Assembly: GCA_020633055.1 (NCBI GenBank)
Contig: JACKEJ010000006.1
Location: 868,001-932,000 of the forward strand
Length of the DNA: 64,000 nucleotides
From: Sandaracinaceae bacterium
GTDB taxonomy: Bacteria > Myxococcota_A > Polyangia > Polyangiales > Houyiibacteriaceae
Direction of reading: 5' to 3'
In this document: in pieces, positions 34,896-42,696 of the stretch
Layout of the letters: each line of letters opens with the position of its first letter
Numbering within the stretch: position 1 is the stretch's first letter
The notes under the pieces: generated by a model
Databases searched by the model: none
What the model was told of the DNA's origin: nothing
Seen by the model: only the letters and a program-made list of their open reading frames with translations
Made by a program: the position numbers and the translations under genes

Positions 34896-36284
34896 TCAGC
34901 CCACGCCGCCTGCCAGCGGCGTGTCGGCGTTCAGCGTGTCGTCGGCCACGTCGTCGGCCAGCTGCGGCTCCGACGCGGGGGCGCGGAGGGTCGCCGTGCG
35001 CTTCGCGATCCGCCGCCAGAGGAGCGTGCTGGACACGCTGACCTCGACGATGAACGCCATCCAACCCGCAGAGGCGCGCAGCCCGAGCCCGAAGATACCC
35101 AGCGCGGCGAGCGCAGGGCTGACGAAGACCGCGTTCACCATGACGACCACGGACGGGTAGCGAGGGTCTCCTGTCGCGCGCAGGTAGCCCTGCGCGACGA
35201 GCGAGGTCGACTCCAGGACCAACATGACCGCGCAGGCCCACAGCACGACGACGACCTCCGGGTCGGATGGCACGAGGCGTGGCCCGATCACTGGCGCGAG
35301 CAGGGCGGCGACGGCGCCGACCCCAGCCGCCCAGCCCAGTCCCAGGCGCAGCGCGAACGAGGTGACACCGCGGGCACGCACGGGATCGCCGGCTCCGGCG
35401 AGGCGTCCGGACACCAGGCTGACTGCGTCGCCGAGCGCCACCGAGGGGAGGTTGCCGAGCAGCAGCAGCTGCAAGCCGATCTGGTGCGCCGCGGCCGCGC
35501 TGTCACCGGTGTGCGCGATCATCGCGGCGATGGCGGTGAAGGCGCTGGTCTCGAGCAGCTTCTGGCCCGCGAGAGGGAGGCCGATGGCCATGATGGCGCG
35601 GCGATGGGCGACGGTCGCGAGCGACCACCCGAAGCCGATCCGACGCTGCCGCAGGCCCAGCCAGAGCGCTTGGAAGGTGACGCAGAGCACGGTGCTGAGC
35701 GCGATGCCGGGGACGCCCCAGTCGAGGACGTACAAGGCGAGCGCGTTCAGCGCGACGTTGAGAACGTTGGCGCCGATGATGGCGCCGAGCGGGGTCTTGG
35801 TGTCGCCTCGGCCATAGAACGCCTCACGGAGGTTCATGAGCACGAAGAGGAGCGGGATGGATGTGCTGCGCACCCAGATGTACTCGCTGGCCGCGCGTCC
35901 CGACTCCGGTGTGCTCAGCATCAACGGCGCCGCGAAGCCCAGGGCCACCAGCGCGAGCATGGTGGGCAGGGCGCCCAGCGCTCCCAGGCGCAAGCCCGCC
36001 CCCAGGTAGCCCAGGCTGGGTTCGCCCCGCCCCTCGGCCTGGACCATGCAGATCTTGAGGCCACGCAGGATGCTCCCCGTGGTGATGATGGCGACGAAGG
36101 TGAGCGTGCCACCCAGCCCGACACCCGCGAGCGCGGCCACCCCCAGCCCCGTCACGAAGGCGGTGTCCACCGCGGACATGAGCGCGAACGAGAGCGCCGT
36201 GAGCGCGAGGGGCACGGCCGTGCCCACCAGCTCGCGCCGCTCGGGGTGGCCCTCGACGAGGCCGTGCTGTGCGTGCGTGCCCAT
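34896..36284 (-). CDS. MATE-family efflux transporter
   Basis: 462 residues from ATG 36284. Twelve hydrophobic helices are arranged as two similar halves. Family features include VPLALTALSFALMSAVDTAFVTGLG at the start, MNLREAFYGRGDTKTPLGAIIGANVLNVALNALAL after the first half, and AAAHQIGLQLLLLGNLPSVALGDAVSLVSGRLAGAGD in the second. MATE proteins export drugs or metabolites in exchange for H+ or Na+. The C-terminal ~40 residues are a polar tail. The gene is divergent from the outer-membrane-type protein gene across 103 bases. Confidence 0.9.
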   Translation of the reverse strand: MGTHAQHGLVEGHPERRELVGTAVPLALTALSFALMSAVDTAFVTGLGVAALAGVGLGGTLTFVAIITTGSILRGLKICMVQAEGRGEPSLGYLGAGLRLGALGALPTMLALVALGFAAPLMLSTPESGRAASEYIWVRSTSIPLLFVLMNLREAFYGRGDTKTPLGAIIGANVLNVALNALALYVLDWGVPGIALSTVLCVTFQALWLGLRQRRIGFGWSLATVAHRRAIMAIGLPLAGQKLLETSAFTAIAAMIAHTGDSAAAAHQIGLQLLLLGNLPSVALGDAVSLVSGRLAGAGDPVRARGVTSFALRLGLGWAAGVGAVAALLAPVIGPRLVPSDPEVVVVLWACAVMLVLESTSLVAQGYLRATGDPRYPSVVVMVNAVFVSPALAALGIFGLGLRASAGWMAFIVEVSVSSTLLWRRIAKRTATLRAPASEPQLADDVADDTLNADTPLAGGVG

Positions 36285-36387
36285 GTTCCGAGGAGTCTCC
36301 TGGGGTACACGGGTACGCCCGTCAACACGCGAAGTTGCACGGTCAGCGCGCATGGACGATTCTTCTCGGCGCTGCCGGAGGAAGATG

Positions 36388-37029
36388 ATGACCCGTATGA
36401 CCCTCTCTCGGATGTTCGCCGTCGTGGCGGCCATCGTGACCTTCGCCACCTCCCTGGGCGACGCCCGGGCCCAACAGGTCGAGTACGTCGAGCAGCGGCC
36501 GCCCGGCTATGGTCCGGACCGCGTGCGAGGCACGGTTTACTTCGGTCCGCACTTCGCGGGACGCGCGCAGCAGTCGCTGGGCGGGACGTCGTTTACGCAG
36601 GACCTGGCCCCCGCGCCGTCACTCGGGGCGCGCCTCGAGATCCCCCTCGGACCCTTCTTCGTCTTCGGTGGCTTCGTCGACTTCGTGTCCCTGCAGGCCA
36701 GCGGCGCCCCGTCGGGTACGGACCGGCTGGCGCTCCTCGGAGTCGGGGGCTGGCTCAAGGGACGCGTCATCATCGACCTCGACTGGAGCCTGCTCGAGTT
36801 CTACGTCGGAGTGCCCATCGGGCTCAGCGTCTACGTCCCGACGACCGACGGAACGGAGGCCGAGCTCGGCCTCGCCACCGGGGTGCTCGGCGGCGCGCAG
36901 GCGCACCTGAGCGACAGCATCGCGCTCTTCTTGGAAGCGGGCTTTCGGCTCGATTACTTCAACATCGACGACGCCAAGACCACGTACCTCCAGGCCGCCG
37001 TTCACGCGGGGGTGTCGTTCGGCTTCTGA
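36388..37029 (+). CDS. Exported outer-membrane beta-barrel-like protein
   Basis: 213 residues from ATG 36388, six bases after GGAGG. A signal peptide ends ARA-QQVEY. The mature part alternates polar and hydrophobic residues with aromatic girdles (GTVYFGPHFAGRAQQS, LGARLEIPLGPFFVFGGFVDFVSL, LLEFYVGVPIGLSVYVP, LFLEAGFRLDYFNID) and ends VHAGVSFGF with a terminal Phe, the classical outer-membrane insertion signal. Eight strands are likely. The role is unknown (pore, adhesin or structural). It overlaps the opposite-strand gene by 28 bases at its 3' end. Confidence 0.75.
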   Translation: MTRMTLSRMFAVVAAIVTFATSLGDARAQQVEYVEQRPPGYGPDRVRGTVYFGPHFAGRAQQSLGGTSFTQDLAPAPSLGARLEIPLGPFFVFGGFVDFVSLQASGAPSGTDRLALLGVGGWLKGRVIIDLDWSLLEFYVGVPIGLSVYVPTTDGTEAELGLATGVLGGAQAHLSDSIALFLEAGFRLDYFNIDDAKTTYLQAAVHAGVSFGF

Positions 37030-37517
37030 GCAGCGTCCCCGGCAACGCGCCGCGTGAGGTGCTCCTGCCAACGGTCCGTCGGGAACGAGCCGGCGTAACG
37101 TTGGTCCAGCACCACCAGATGGTGCCCCAACACATCCAACGCGTCCTCGGAGTGTTCGGCGACGCCGATCGCTTCGAGGAACGGGATGACCCGCGTGTCC
37201 ACCAGGGTCGCCTCGAGCGTGGCGTCGCACGCGTCGAACCCGCGGTCGAACGCCTCCCATGAGCGCAGCGTGGGCCGCAGGCGGTCGAGGTCGAGCGCAC
37301 CCTCGTGGGCCTCGAAGAAGCCGGGCGCGAGCCGCGGGTCGTGGTCGTCCAGCAGCCACACACCGTGGGCCGCGAGCTTGGCGCGCAGCCAGCGGACGGT
37401 GGCGAACCGACGTTCGCTGTCGTCGTCCGTCCGTGCGGCTACGTGCGCGCTCCGCGCGAGCAGGAGCGTCACGAGCGCTTCGGTCGGAGCGTCCGCGTCA
37501 GCCTGACGCATCCGCAC
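37002..37517 (-). CDS. Small soluble protein of unknown function
   Basis: 171 residues from a GTG at 37517, four bases after AGGAGG (ATG at 37511 is an alternative, ten bases after). It is helical and acidic, with no signal peptide, membrane helix or catalytic motif. It contains RRFATVRWLRAKLAAHGVWLLDDHDPRLAPGFF and an Asp-rich second half. It directly follows the ABC-F gene (nine-base gap) and is probably co-transcribed. No family is recognised. Confidence 0.65.
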   Translation of the reverse strand: MRMRQADADAPTEALVTLLLARSAHVAARTDDDSERRFATVRWLRAKLAAHGVWLLDDHDPRLAPGFFEAHEGALDLDRLRPTLRSWEAFDRGFDACDATLEATLVDTRVIPFLEAIGVAEHSEDALDVLGHHLVVLDQRYAGSFPTDRWQEHLTRRVAGDAAQKPNDTPA

Positions 37518-37526
37518 CGCGCCTCC

Positions 37527-39182
37527 TCAGCGCAGCCCCGGGGCCGCGTGCCCGGAGCGGGCGACGTACTCGTCGTAGTCGCCTTCGTACACCAGGGGGC
37601 CTTCGTCGGTCAGCTCCAGGACGCGGTTGCTCAAGGCGGACAGGAACGAACGGTCGTGGGACACGAACACCATCGTGCCCTCGAAGTCGCGCAGGGTCTC
37701 CACCAGCATCTCCTTGGTCTCCATGTCGAGGTGGTTGGTGGGCTCGTCCAGGATCAGCAGGTTGGGGGGATCGTAGAGCATGCGCGCGAGCGCCACACGC
37801 GCCCTCTCGCCACCAGAGAGTACGCGGCAAGGCTTGTCACCCTCGTCGCCGGAGAAGCCGAAGGCCCCTGCGAGACTGCGCAGCTGCCCGAGGCCTGCCG
37901 TGGGGAACGCGCGCTGCAAGGACTCCACCACGGTCTCGTTCGGCTCGAGGGTCTCCATCGCGTGCTGCGCGAAGTAGCCGAGCTTGATGCTCGCGCCGAG
38001 CACCACCTCGCCGCCGTCTGGCTCGCCGATGCCGGCCATGAGCTTCAAGAGCGTGGACTTGCCCGCGCCGTTCACACCCATCACGCACCAGCGCTCCGTC
38101 CGCCGCACCAGGAAGTCGAAGGAGTCGTAGATCACGCGGTCGCCGTAGGCCTTGCGCAGACATTCGACGCGCACCACGTCGTCGCCCCCGCGCGGCGGTT
38201 TGCGGAACTCGAAGCGTGTCCGGGCGACACGCCGGGGAGGCTCGAGCAGGTCCATCTTCTCGAGCTTCTTCACGCGGCTCTGAACCTGCGCGGCGTGGCT
38301 GGCGCGGGCCTTGAATCGGTCGATGAAGGCCTGCTCTTTGGCGAGGCGCGCCTGCTGTCGTGCGAACTGGGCCTCCTGCTGCGCGTCCGCCAGCTTGCGC
38401 TGTTGCTCGTAGAAGTCGTAGTTGCCCGTGTAGGTCGTGAGCTCGCCCCCGTCGATGTCGACGATCTTGGTCACCAGCCCGTTGAGGAACGTGCGGTCGT
38501 GGGACGTGAGGATGAGCGCGCCCTCGAAGCCCCGCAGGTACCCTTCGAGCCAGATGATGGACTCGATGTCGAGGTGGTTGGTGGGCTCGTCCAGCAGCAG
38601 CGCGTTGGGCCGCATGAGCAGGATGCGGGCGAGCGCGACACGCATCTTCCAGCCCCCAGAGAGCGCGTCCACGGGCCCGTTCATGACCTCCTCGCGGAAG
38701 CCGAGTCCCGCGAGCACCTCTCGCGCCCGAGACTCGAGGGAGTACCCTCCCAGCTCGTCGAAGCGCGCCTGCACGTGGCCGAAGCGCTCCACCAGCGCGT
38801 CGAGCTCGTCCATCCGCTCCGGGTCGGCCATGGCCTCCTCGAGCTCGCTCAGCTCCGCGCCCACCACCGACACCTCGCCAGCGCCCGCCATGGTCTCGGC
38901 CACGACGCTCCGGCCCGCCATCTCGCCCACGTTCTGGCTGAAGTAGCCGACGGTCACCCCACGCTCGATCACCACGTTTCCGCTGTCCGGGGGCTCCTCG
39001 CCCACGATCATGCGGAATACCGTGGACTTGCCGGCGCCGTTCGGACCCACGAGCCCGATGCGGTCTCCCGCGAACGCGCCCATCGACGCTTCGAGGAAGA
39101 GGATCTGGCGGCCGTGTTGCTTGCTGACGGAGTCGAGGCGGATCACGGCGCGCAGCCTGGCAGCTCGCTCGGTCTCGCTCAA
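37527..39182 (-). CDS. ABC-F family ATPase
   Basis: 551 residues from a TTG; a GTG at 39146 (VIRLDSVSKQHG) is the alternative start and fits the family N-terminus. Two ABC cassettes lie in one chain without membrane segments. Walker A is GPNGAGKST and GVNGAGKST, the signatures are LSGGWKMRVALA and LSGGERARVALA, and Walker B is LLLDEPTNHLD and LILDEPTNHLD. Between them is a long charged helical linker (YEQQRKLADAQQEAQFARQQARLAKEQAFIDRFKARASHAAQVQSR), the P-site tRNA-interaction motif. ABC-F proteins bind the ribosomal E site and relieve stalled or hard-to-translate states. Paralogue (EttA, Uup, YheS) not decided. Confidence 0.9.
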   Translation of the reverse strand: MSETERAARLRAVIRLDSVSKQHGRQILFLEASMGAFAGDRIGLVGPNGAGKSTVFRMIVGEEPPDSGNVVIERGVTVGYFSQNVGEMAGRSVVAETMAGAGEVSVVGAELSELEEAMADPERMDELDALVERFGHVQARFDELGGYSLESRAREVLAGLGFREEVMNGPVDALSGGWKMRVALARILLMRPNALLLDEPTNHLDIESIIWLEGYLRGFEGALILTSHDRTFLNGLVTKIVDIDGGELTTYTGNYDFYEQQRKLADAQQEAQFARQQARLAKEQAFIDRFKARASHAAQVQSRVKKLEKMDLLEPPRRVARTRFEFRKPPRGGDDVVRVECLRKAYGDRVIYDSFDFLVRRTERWCVMGVNGAGKSTLLKLMAGIGEPDGGEVVLGASIKLGYFAQHAMETLEPNETVVESLQRAFPTAGLGQLRSLAGAFGFSGDEGDKPCRVLSGGERARVALARMLYDPPNLLILDEPTNHLDMETKEMLVETLRDFEGTMVFVSHDRSFLSALSNRVLELTDEGPLVYEGDYDEYVARSGHAAPGLR

Positions 39183-39241
39183 CCCGCGCAGCCTCGAACC
39201 GCTGGGTTTCTGGTGCGTGACGGGTACACTGCACGCCGCTC

Positions 39242-39835
39242 ATGGGCACCGACCTCCGCTCCCGTCTCCCCCCGCGTCGCTTCTACCGCCTGATCCTGGC
39301 GGGCCTCCTCCTCCCCACGCTGTTCTCGTCGTGGGGGGTTCGCACGCAGGGCTGCTCCTCGGACACGCCGGTGGCGCTGCTGCCCGTCTCGCACACCTCG
39401 GTGTACGCGGAGGCGCAGGTGTGGTGGGCGGTCCCTGTCACGCTCGCGTTCTTGGCGCTGCCCTTCGGGGTGGAGCGGGTCGCAAGCCGCGGCTGGCGAG
39501 CGCTGCTGAACCTGGCGGGGGTGCTGGCCGGCCTGTTCTCGCTCGTCACGTTGTTGTTCGCCGCGCTGTTTGCCCAGGCGATGTTCGGGCGCGTGCTGTC
39601 CCTCTCGGTGGCGGGCAACCTGGGCCTCGTCCTGTCGCTGGCGCTCTTGGTCGAGGCGCTGTCGTGGCCGGTCACGGACGTTCGGGACGCGCTGCGAGCG
39701 CGACACGGCGAGGAGCGCACCAGCGGCGTCCAGCCAGTCTCCCCGCGCGGCGAGGCGCAGGACACCGAGCACGAGTCGCCCGCCGAGGAGCGAAAGGCGG
39801 ACGCCGAGGCCGACGAGGCCCGCACCGACCCCTAG
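39242..39835 (+). CDS. Four-helix membrane protein of unknown function
   Basis: 197 residues. Hydrophobic helices lie at about 17-35, 60-80, 86-112 and 120-138. Between the first two is a short extracytoplasmic loop (SSWGVRTQGCSSDTPVALLPVSHTS). The C-terminal ~55 residues are a charged tail rich in Glu, Ala and Arg. It starts 59 bases from the divergent ABC-F gene. No family is recognised. Confidence 0.7.
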   Translation: MGTDLRSRLPPRRFYRLILAGLLLPTLFSSWGVRTQGCSSDTPVALLPVSHTSVYAEAQVWWAVPVTLAFLALPFGVERVASRGWRALLNLAGVLAGLFSLVTLLFAALFAQAMFGRVLSLSVAGNLGLVLSLALLVEALSWPVTDVRDALRARHGEERTSGVQPVSPRGEAQDTEHESPAEERKADAEADEARTDP

Positions 39836-39938
39836 CAGCAACTGTATCCGAACGCCGTGTCTGAAGGGTTGCTATGCGGGCTGTTCGGTCCAGGCGCGCT
39901 CGCTGGCGCCACGTGGGGGCTGGCTGCGCGCGATGGAC

Positions 39939-41156
39939 TCAGCGGTGCGGATCGTCGGCGAACACTGGAGGCAGCCAACTCCGCGGTGTGCGCTCGGCGG
40001 GGAACGGTGAGGGGTCGGCGGCCCACGGCGCTGCGAACGCGTCGCGCAGCACCTGCTCGGCCAGCTTGGTGTGCGGGCTGAAGCCCCAGCGTGCTTCCTG
40101 GGACACGTCGTCCAGGCTGGCGTAGTAGCGCCACACGAAGAAGCCAGCGAACCAAGGCTCCCCCAGGAACGCACGGAACATGGCCTCGAGGGCGCGGGCC
40201 TGCTCCCGCTCGTCGATGACGACACCCTCCATGCCGTCGGGCCACAGCCAGGGTTCCACGGCGGCGTCGGCGCGCGTCGTATAGCCGACCTCGACGAACA
40301 GGACAGGCCGTTGGATGGCCTCGGCCAGCGCCGCGACGTCGCGGGCGCGCTCGACGGCGCCATCGAGGTACTGCTCGTCCGAGGCGCCGTGCGCTTCCGC
40401 GAGCGGATAGAAGGCGTTCACGCCGATGAAGTCCAGCTGGTCCCAGAACAGTACGTCCTCCACCTCGTCCCAATTGGCGCTGTAGGTCAGCAGGCCAGGG
40501 AACACGGCGCGCACGTCACGGATCAGCTCGGTCCAGAACCGCGGGAAGCGCCCCGACCAGCTCTTGCACTCCACGCCCAGGCTCAGGGCGTCTGCTCCGG
40601 CGTCAGCGGCGTCCTGCGCCCAGCGCATGAGGAACGCGCGATAGCTCGCCTGGTACGCGATCCAACCTTCCGGGGTCCCAGGGTCGATCTCGCCCCGCCA
40701 GCCGGTGGTCTCCACCCACAGGTGTGGGATCAGCAGCACGCGGATCCCACGCTCGCGTGCCTGGTGGATCATCGTCCGCACGGCGATCCGGTTGTCTTCG
40801 TAGGGGGCCTCGAAGTCCATCTGGATGTCCGTGCTGGACAGTGACCAGATACGTCCGAAGGGGGTGAGCGAGACCCACGTGACACCCATCTCGGCGAGGT
40901 GATCGAGCAGCGCCTCGCTGGATTGGGTGCCGTACCCCCGACCGGGTTGTTGGGCCGACTCGATGGGGCCGATGGTCACCCCGCGGATGCCCCCGCGCTC
41001 GGTGTCGGTCCAGGCGGTGGGTCCAGAAGCCAGCCGCTGTGCCTCGGCGACGCTGCCGCCCCAGGCGCTCGCCGTCGTCGCGACCACGAGCGCGAGCGCC
41101 AACCGCAGGCGCCCGGGGCGCTGGCGCACACGCGGCGCGCGCGCCGCCGTCGTCAT
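39939..41156 (-). CDS. GH113-like secreted glycoside hydrolase
   Basis: 405 residues from ATG 41156, which places a basic n-region and a signal peptide (LALALVVATTASAWGGSVAEA-Q) at the start; upstream in-frame codons are ignored. The mature part is a TIM barrel resembling GH113 beta-mannanases: GVTWVSLTPFGRIW, IRVLLIPHLW, ADALSLGVECKSW with E196 as likely acid/base, LDFIGVNAFYPL, and PVLFVEVGYTTR with E289 as likely nucleophile. It would hydrolyse a beta-mannan or related glycan outside the inner membrane. The gene stands alone, divergent from the glutaredoxin gene. Confidence 0.75.
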   Translation of the reverse strand: MTTAARAPRVRQRPGRLRLALALVVATTASAWGGSVAEAQRLASGPTAWTDTERGGIRGVTIGPIESAQQPGRGYGTQSSEALLDHLAEMGVTWVSLTPFGRIWSLSSTDIQMDFEAPYEDNRIAVRTMIHQARERGIRVLLIPHLWVETTGWRGEIDPGTPEGWIAYQASYRAFLMRWAQDAADAGADALSLGVECKSWSGRFPRFWTELIRDVRAVFPGLLTYSANWDEVEDVLFWDQLDFIGVNAFYPLAEAHGASDEQYLDGAVERARDVAALAEAIQRPVLFVEVGYTTRADAAVEPWLWPDGMEGVVIDEREQARALEAMFRAFLGEPWFAGFFVWRYYASLDDVSQEARWGFSPHTKLAEQVLRDAFAAPWAADPSPFPAERTPRSWLPPVFADDPHR

Positions 41157-41395
41157 CAGCGGTCGCGCGCGGTTCCAAACGGTCTGGAGGTCTCGTCGTG
41201 CGCTCACCCGGCCGGGGTAGCAGACCGACGCTGGGCGTGCATCGCGCCGTGGGGTCGTACGCACCGACGCCGCCACCTGCCCACGCGCTGCCGACGGCTT
41301 CTTGCTCCGGTTCCCCAGGGGCCTCGTGCGCGCGGCGGATGGCTGGGTACTGCGGTGGCCCGTAACGACGACGCGCCGCCGTCGACTCCGCGAGC

Positions 41396-41662
41396 ATGAG
41401 CTCCGTGCCGGTCACCATCTACGTCACGTCCCTGTGCCCCTACTGCCATGCTGCGCTGCGGTTGCTGGACCAGAAGGGCGTTGCCTACGAGCGCATCGAC
41501 GTCGATGGAGACCGCGCGAAACGGGCTTGGCTGCTGGAGCAGACGGGCCAGCACACCGTGCCACAGGTCTTCATCGACGGCCGACCCTATGGGGGCTACA
41601 CGGACATCGCGGCGCTGGATCGACGCGGCGCGCTGGACGCTCTGCTGCGTCCTACGGGCTGA
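41396..41662 (+). CDS. grxC: Glutaredoxin
   Basis: 88 residues, the usual size for a dithiol glutaredoxin. The active site is CPYC (C14-C17), the cis-Pro is in HTVPQVFID, and the glutathione-binding GGYTD follows. It reduces disulfides or glutathione mixed disulfides in the cytoplasm. It appears to be a single-gene unit, 20 bases from the convergent lipid kinase stop. The gap 41157-41395 upstream shows no recognisable element. Confidence 0.92.
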   Translation: MSSVPVTIYVTSLCPYCHAALRLLDQKGVAYERIDVDGDRAKRAWLLEQTGQHTVPQVFIDGRPYGGYTDIAALDRRGALDALLRPTG

Positions 41663-41681
41663 CCCTCGCATTGGCTGGGCG

Positions 41682-42638
41682 TCAGTCGGGCGGCAGGGTC
41701 CAACGCTCGCGCTTGTACCCCGGTCCAACGCGCACGGGGAGCGCGCGACGGCACACGGTGAAGCGGGACGGGGATTCGTCGAGCAGCTCGCCATCCAGGT
41801 TGAACAGCACGCCATCCGCCCCCGTGAGCGTGACCGACCGACCGACCGCATGGATCACGCGCGAGCTCGACAGCACTCGCCCGAGCCGCAGGCTGGCGGC
41901 GACCTCGGCCAGCTCGAGCAGTGAACCCTCGGTCACCAGCACGAGGTCCAAGAGGCCATCTTCGGGGTCCGCCGCCGGTGCCACCAGCACACCGCCTCCG
42001 CACGTGCGGGCGTTCGCCACTACGATGTTGACCACGCGCTCGGTGATGCGCAGATCGTCGATCTCGAAGCTCACGTCGTGACCCTCGAGTTCCCGGACCG
42101 CCGCGACGCCCGCCGTCAGGTAGGCCAGGGGTCCGAGGCGTCGCTTGGTGTCCGGGTCCAGCTGTTCGTCCACGAGGCCCGCGAAGCCACCTGCCGCCAC
42201 GTTCACGGCGTAGCGGCGCGTCTCGCCCACGTCGACCGCCAGCACGTCGAGCGCGCGAGTGTCTCCGCTCAAGACCTGCGTCAGCGCTTCGGTAGGCACC
42301 AACGCGAGGCCGAGCGTGCGCGCGAGGTCGTTGCCGGTCCCCAGCGGCACCACGCCCAGGGTCGGGCAGGCGGCGCTCTGGCGTGTCGCTTCCGTGAGCA
42401 GCGCGGAGGCGACGGCGTGTACGGTTCCGTCGCCGCCCCCTGCGACCACAAGGGGGCATCCCTCGCCCACGGCCTGCACCACGCGCGCCTCGAGCGCGTC
42501 GGCACCTTCGGCCATGAACGTCTCGAGGTCGTGCTCCTCCGCGAGCGCGCGCAGTTCGTCCAGGAGCGCATCCGTCATCGAGCCCGCGTTGGGGTTCAGC
42601 GTCAAGACGCCGTTCATGCTGCGCAACTGCCGCGACAT
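41682..42638 (-). CDS. Diacylglycerol kinase-family lipid kinase
   Basis: 318 residues. The DAGK catalytic domain is complete: NPNAG (15-19), the nucleotide-binding VVAGGGDGTVH (65-74), VVPLGTGNDLARTLGL and a C-terminal LFNLDGE. It is like YegS/DgkB/BmrU proteins, which phosphorylate diacylglycerol or related lipids with ATP at the inner membrane. The lipid substrate cannot be told from sequence. A second, more divergent family member lies at 54819-55886. Upstream, 59 bases away, is the FrzS-like gene. Confidence 0.88.
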   Translation of the reverse strand: MSRQLRSMNGVLTLNPNAGSMTDALLDELRALAEEHDLETFMAEGADALEARVVQAVGEGCPLVVAGGGDGTVHAVASALLTEATRQSAACPTLGVVPLGTGNDLARTLGLALVPTEALTQVLSGDTRALDVLAVDVGETRRYAVNVAAGGFAGLVDEQLDPDTKRRLGPLAYLTAGVAAVRELEGHDVSFEIDDLRITERVVNIVVANARTCGGGVLVAPAADPEDGLLDLVLVTEGSLLELAEVAASLRLGRVLSSSRVIHAVGRSVTLTGADGVLFNLDGELLDESPSRFTVCRRALPVRVGPGYKRERWTLPPD

Positions 42639-42696
42639 GATGGCGCCCGCGTTGGAGAGAGGATGACCAGACCAGCCGTCGGGCGAGGCGACACGG

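Noticed and set aside
34665..37262. 865-residue plus-strand frame across the MATE and outer-membrane genes
   Set aside because: It runs antisense to the MATE transporter and out of phase with the outer-membrane gene, is Arg/Gly/Glu-biased and matches no family.
41157..41276. 40-residue extension of the GH113-like protein
   Set aside because: It lacks a signal peptide and is Arg-rich; the ATG at 41156 directly begins a normal signal sequence.
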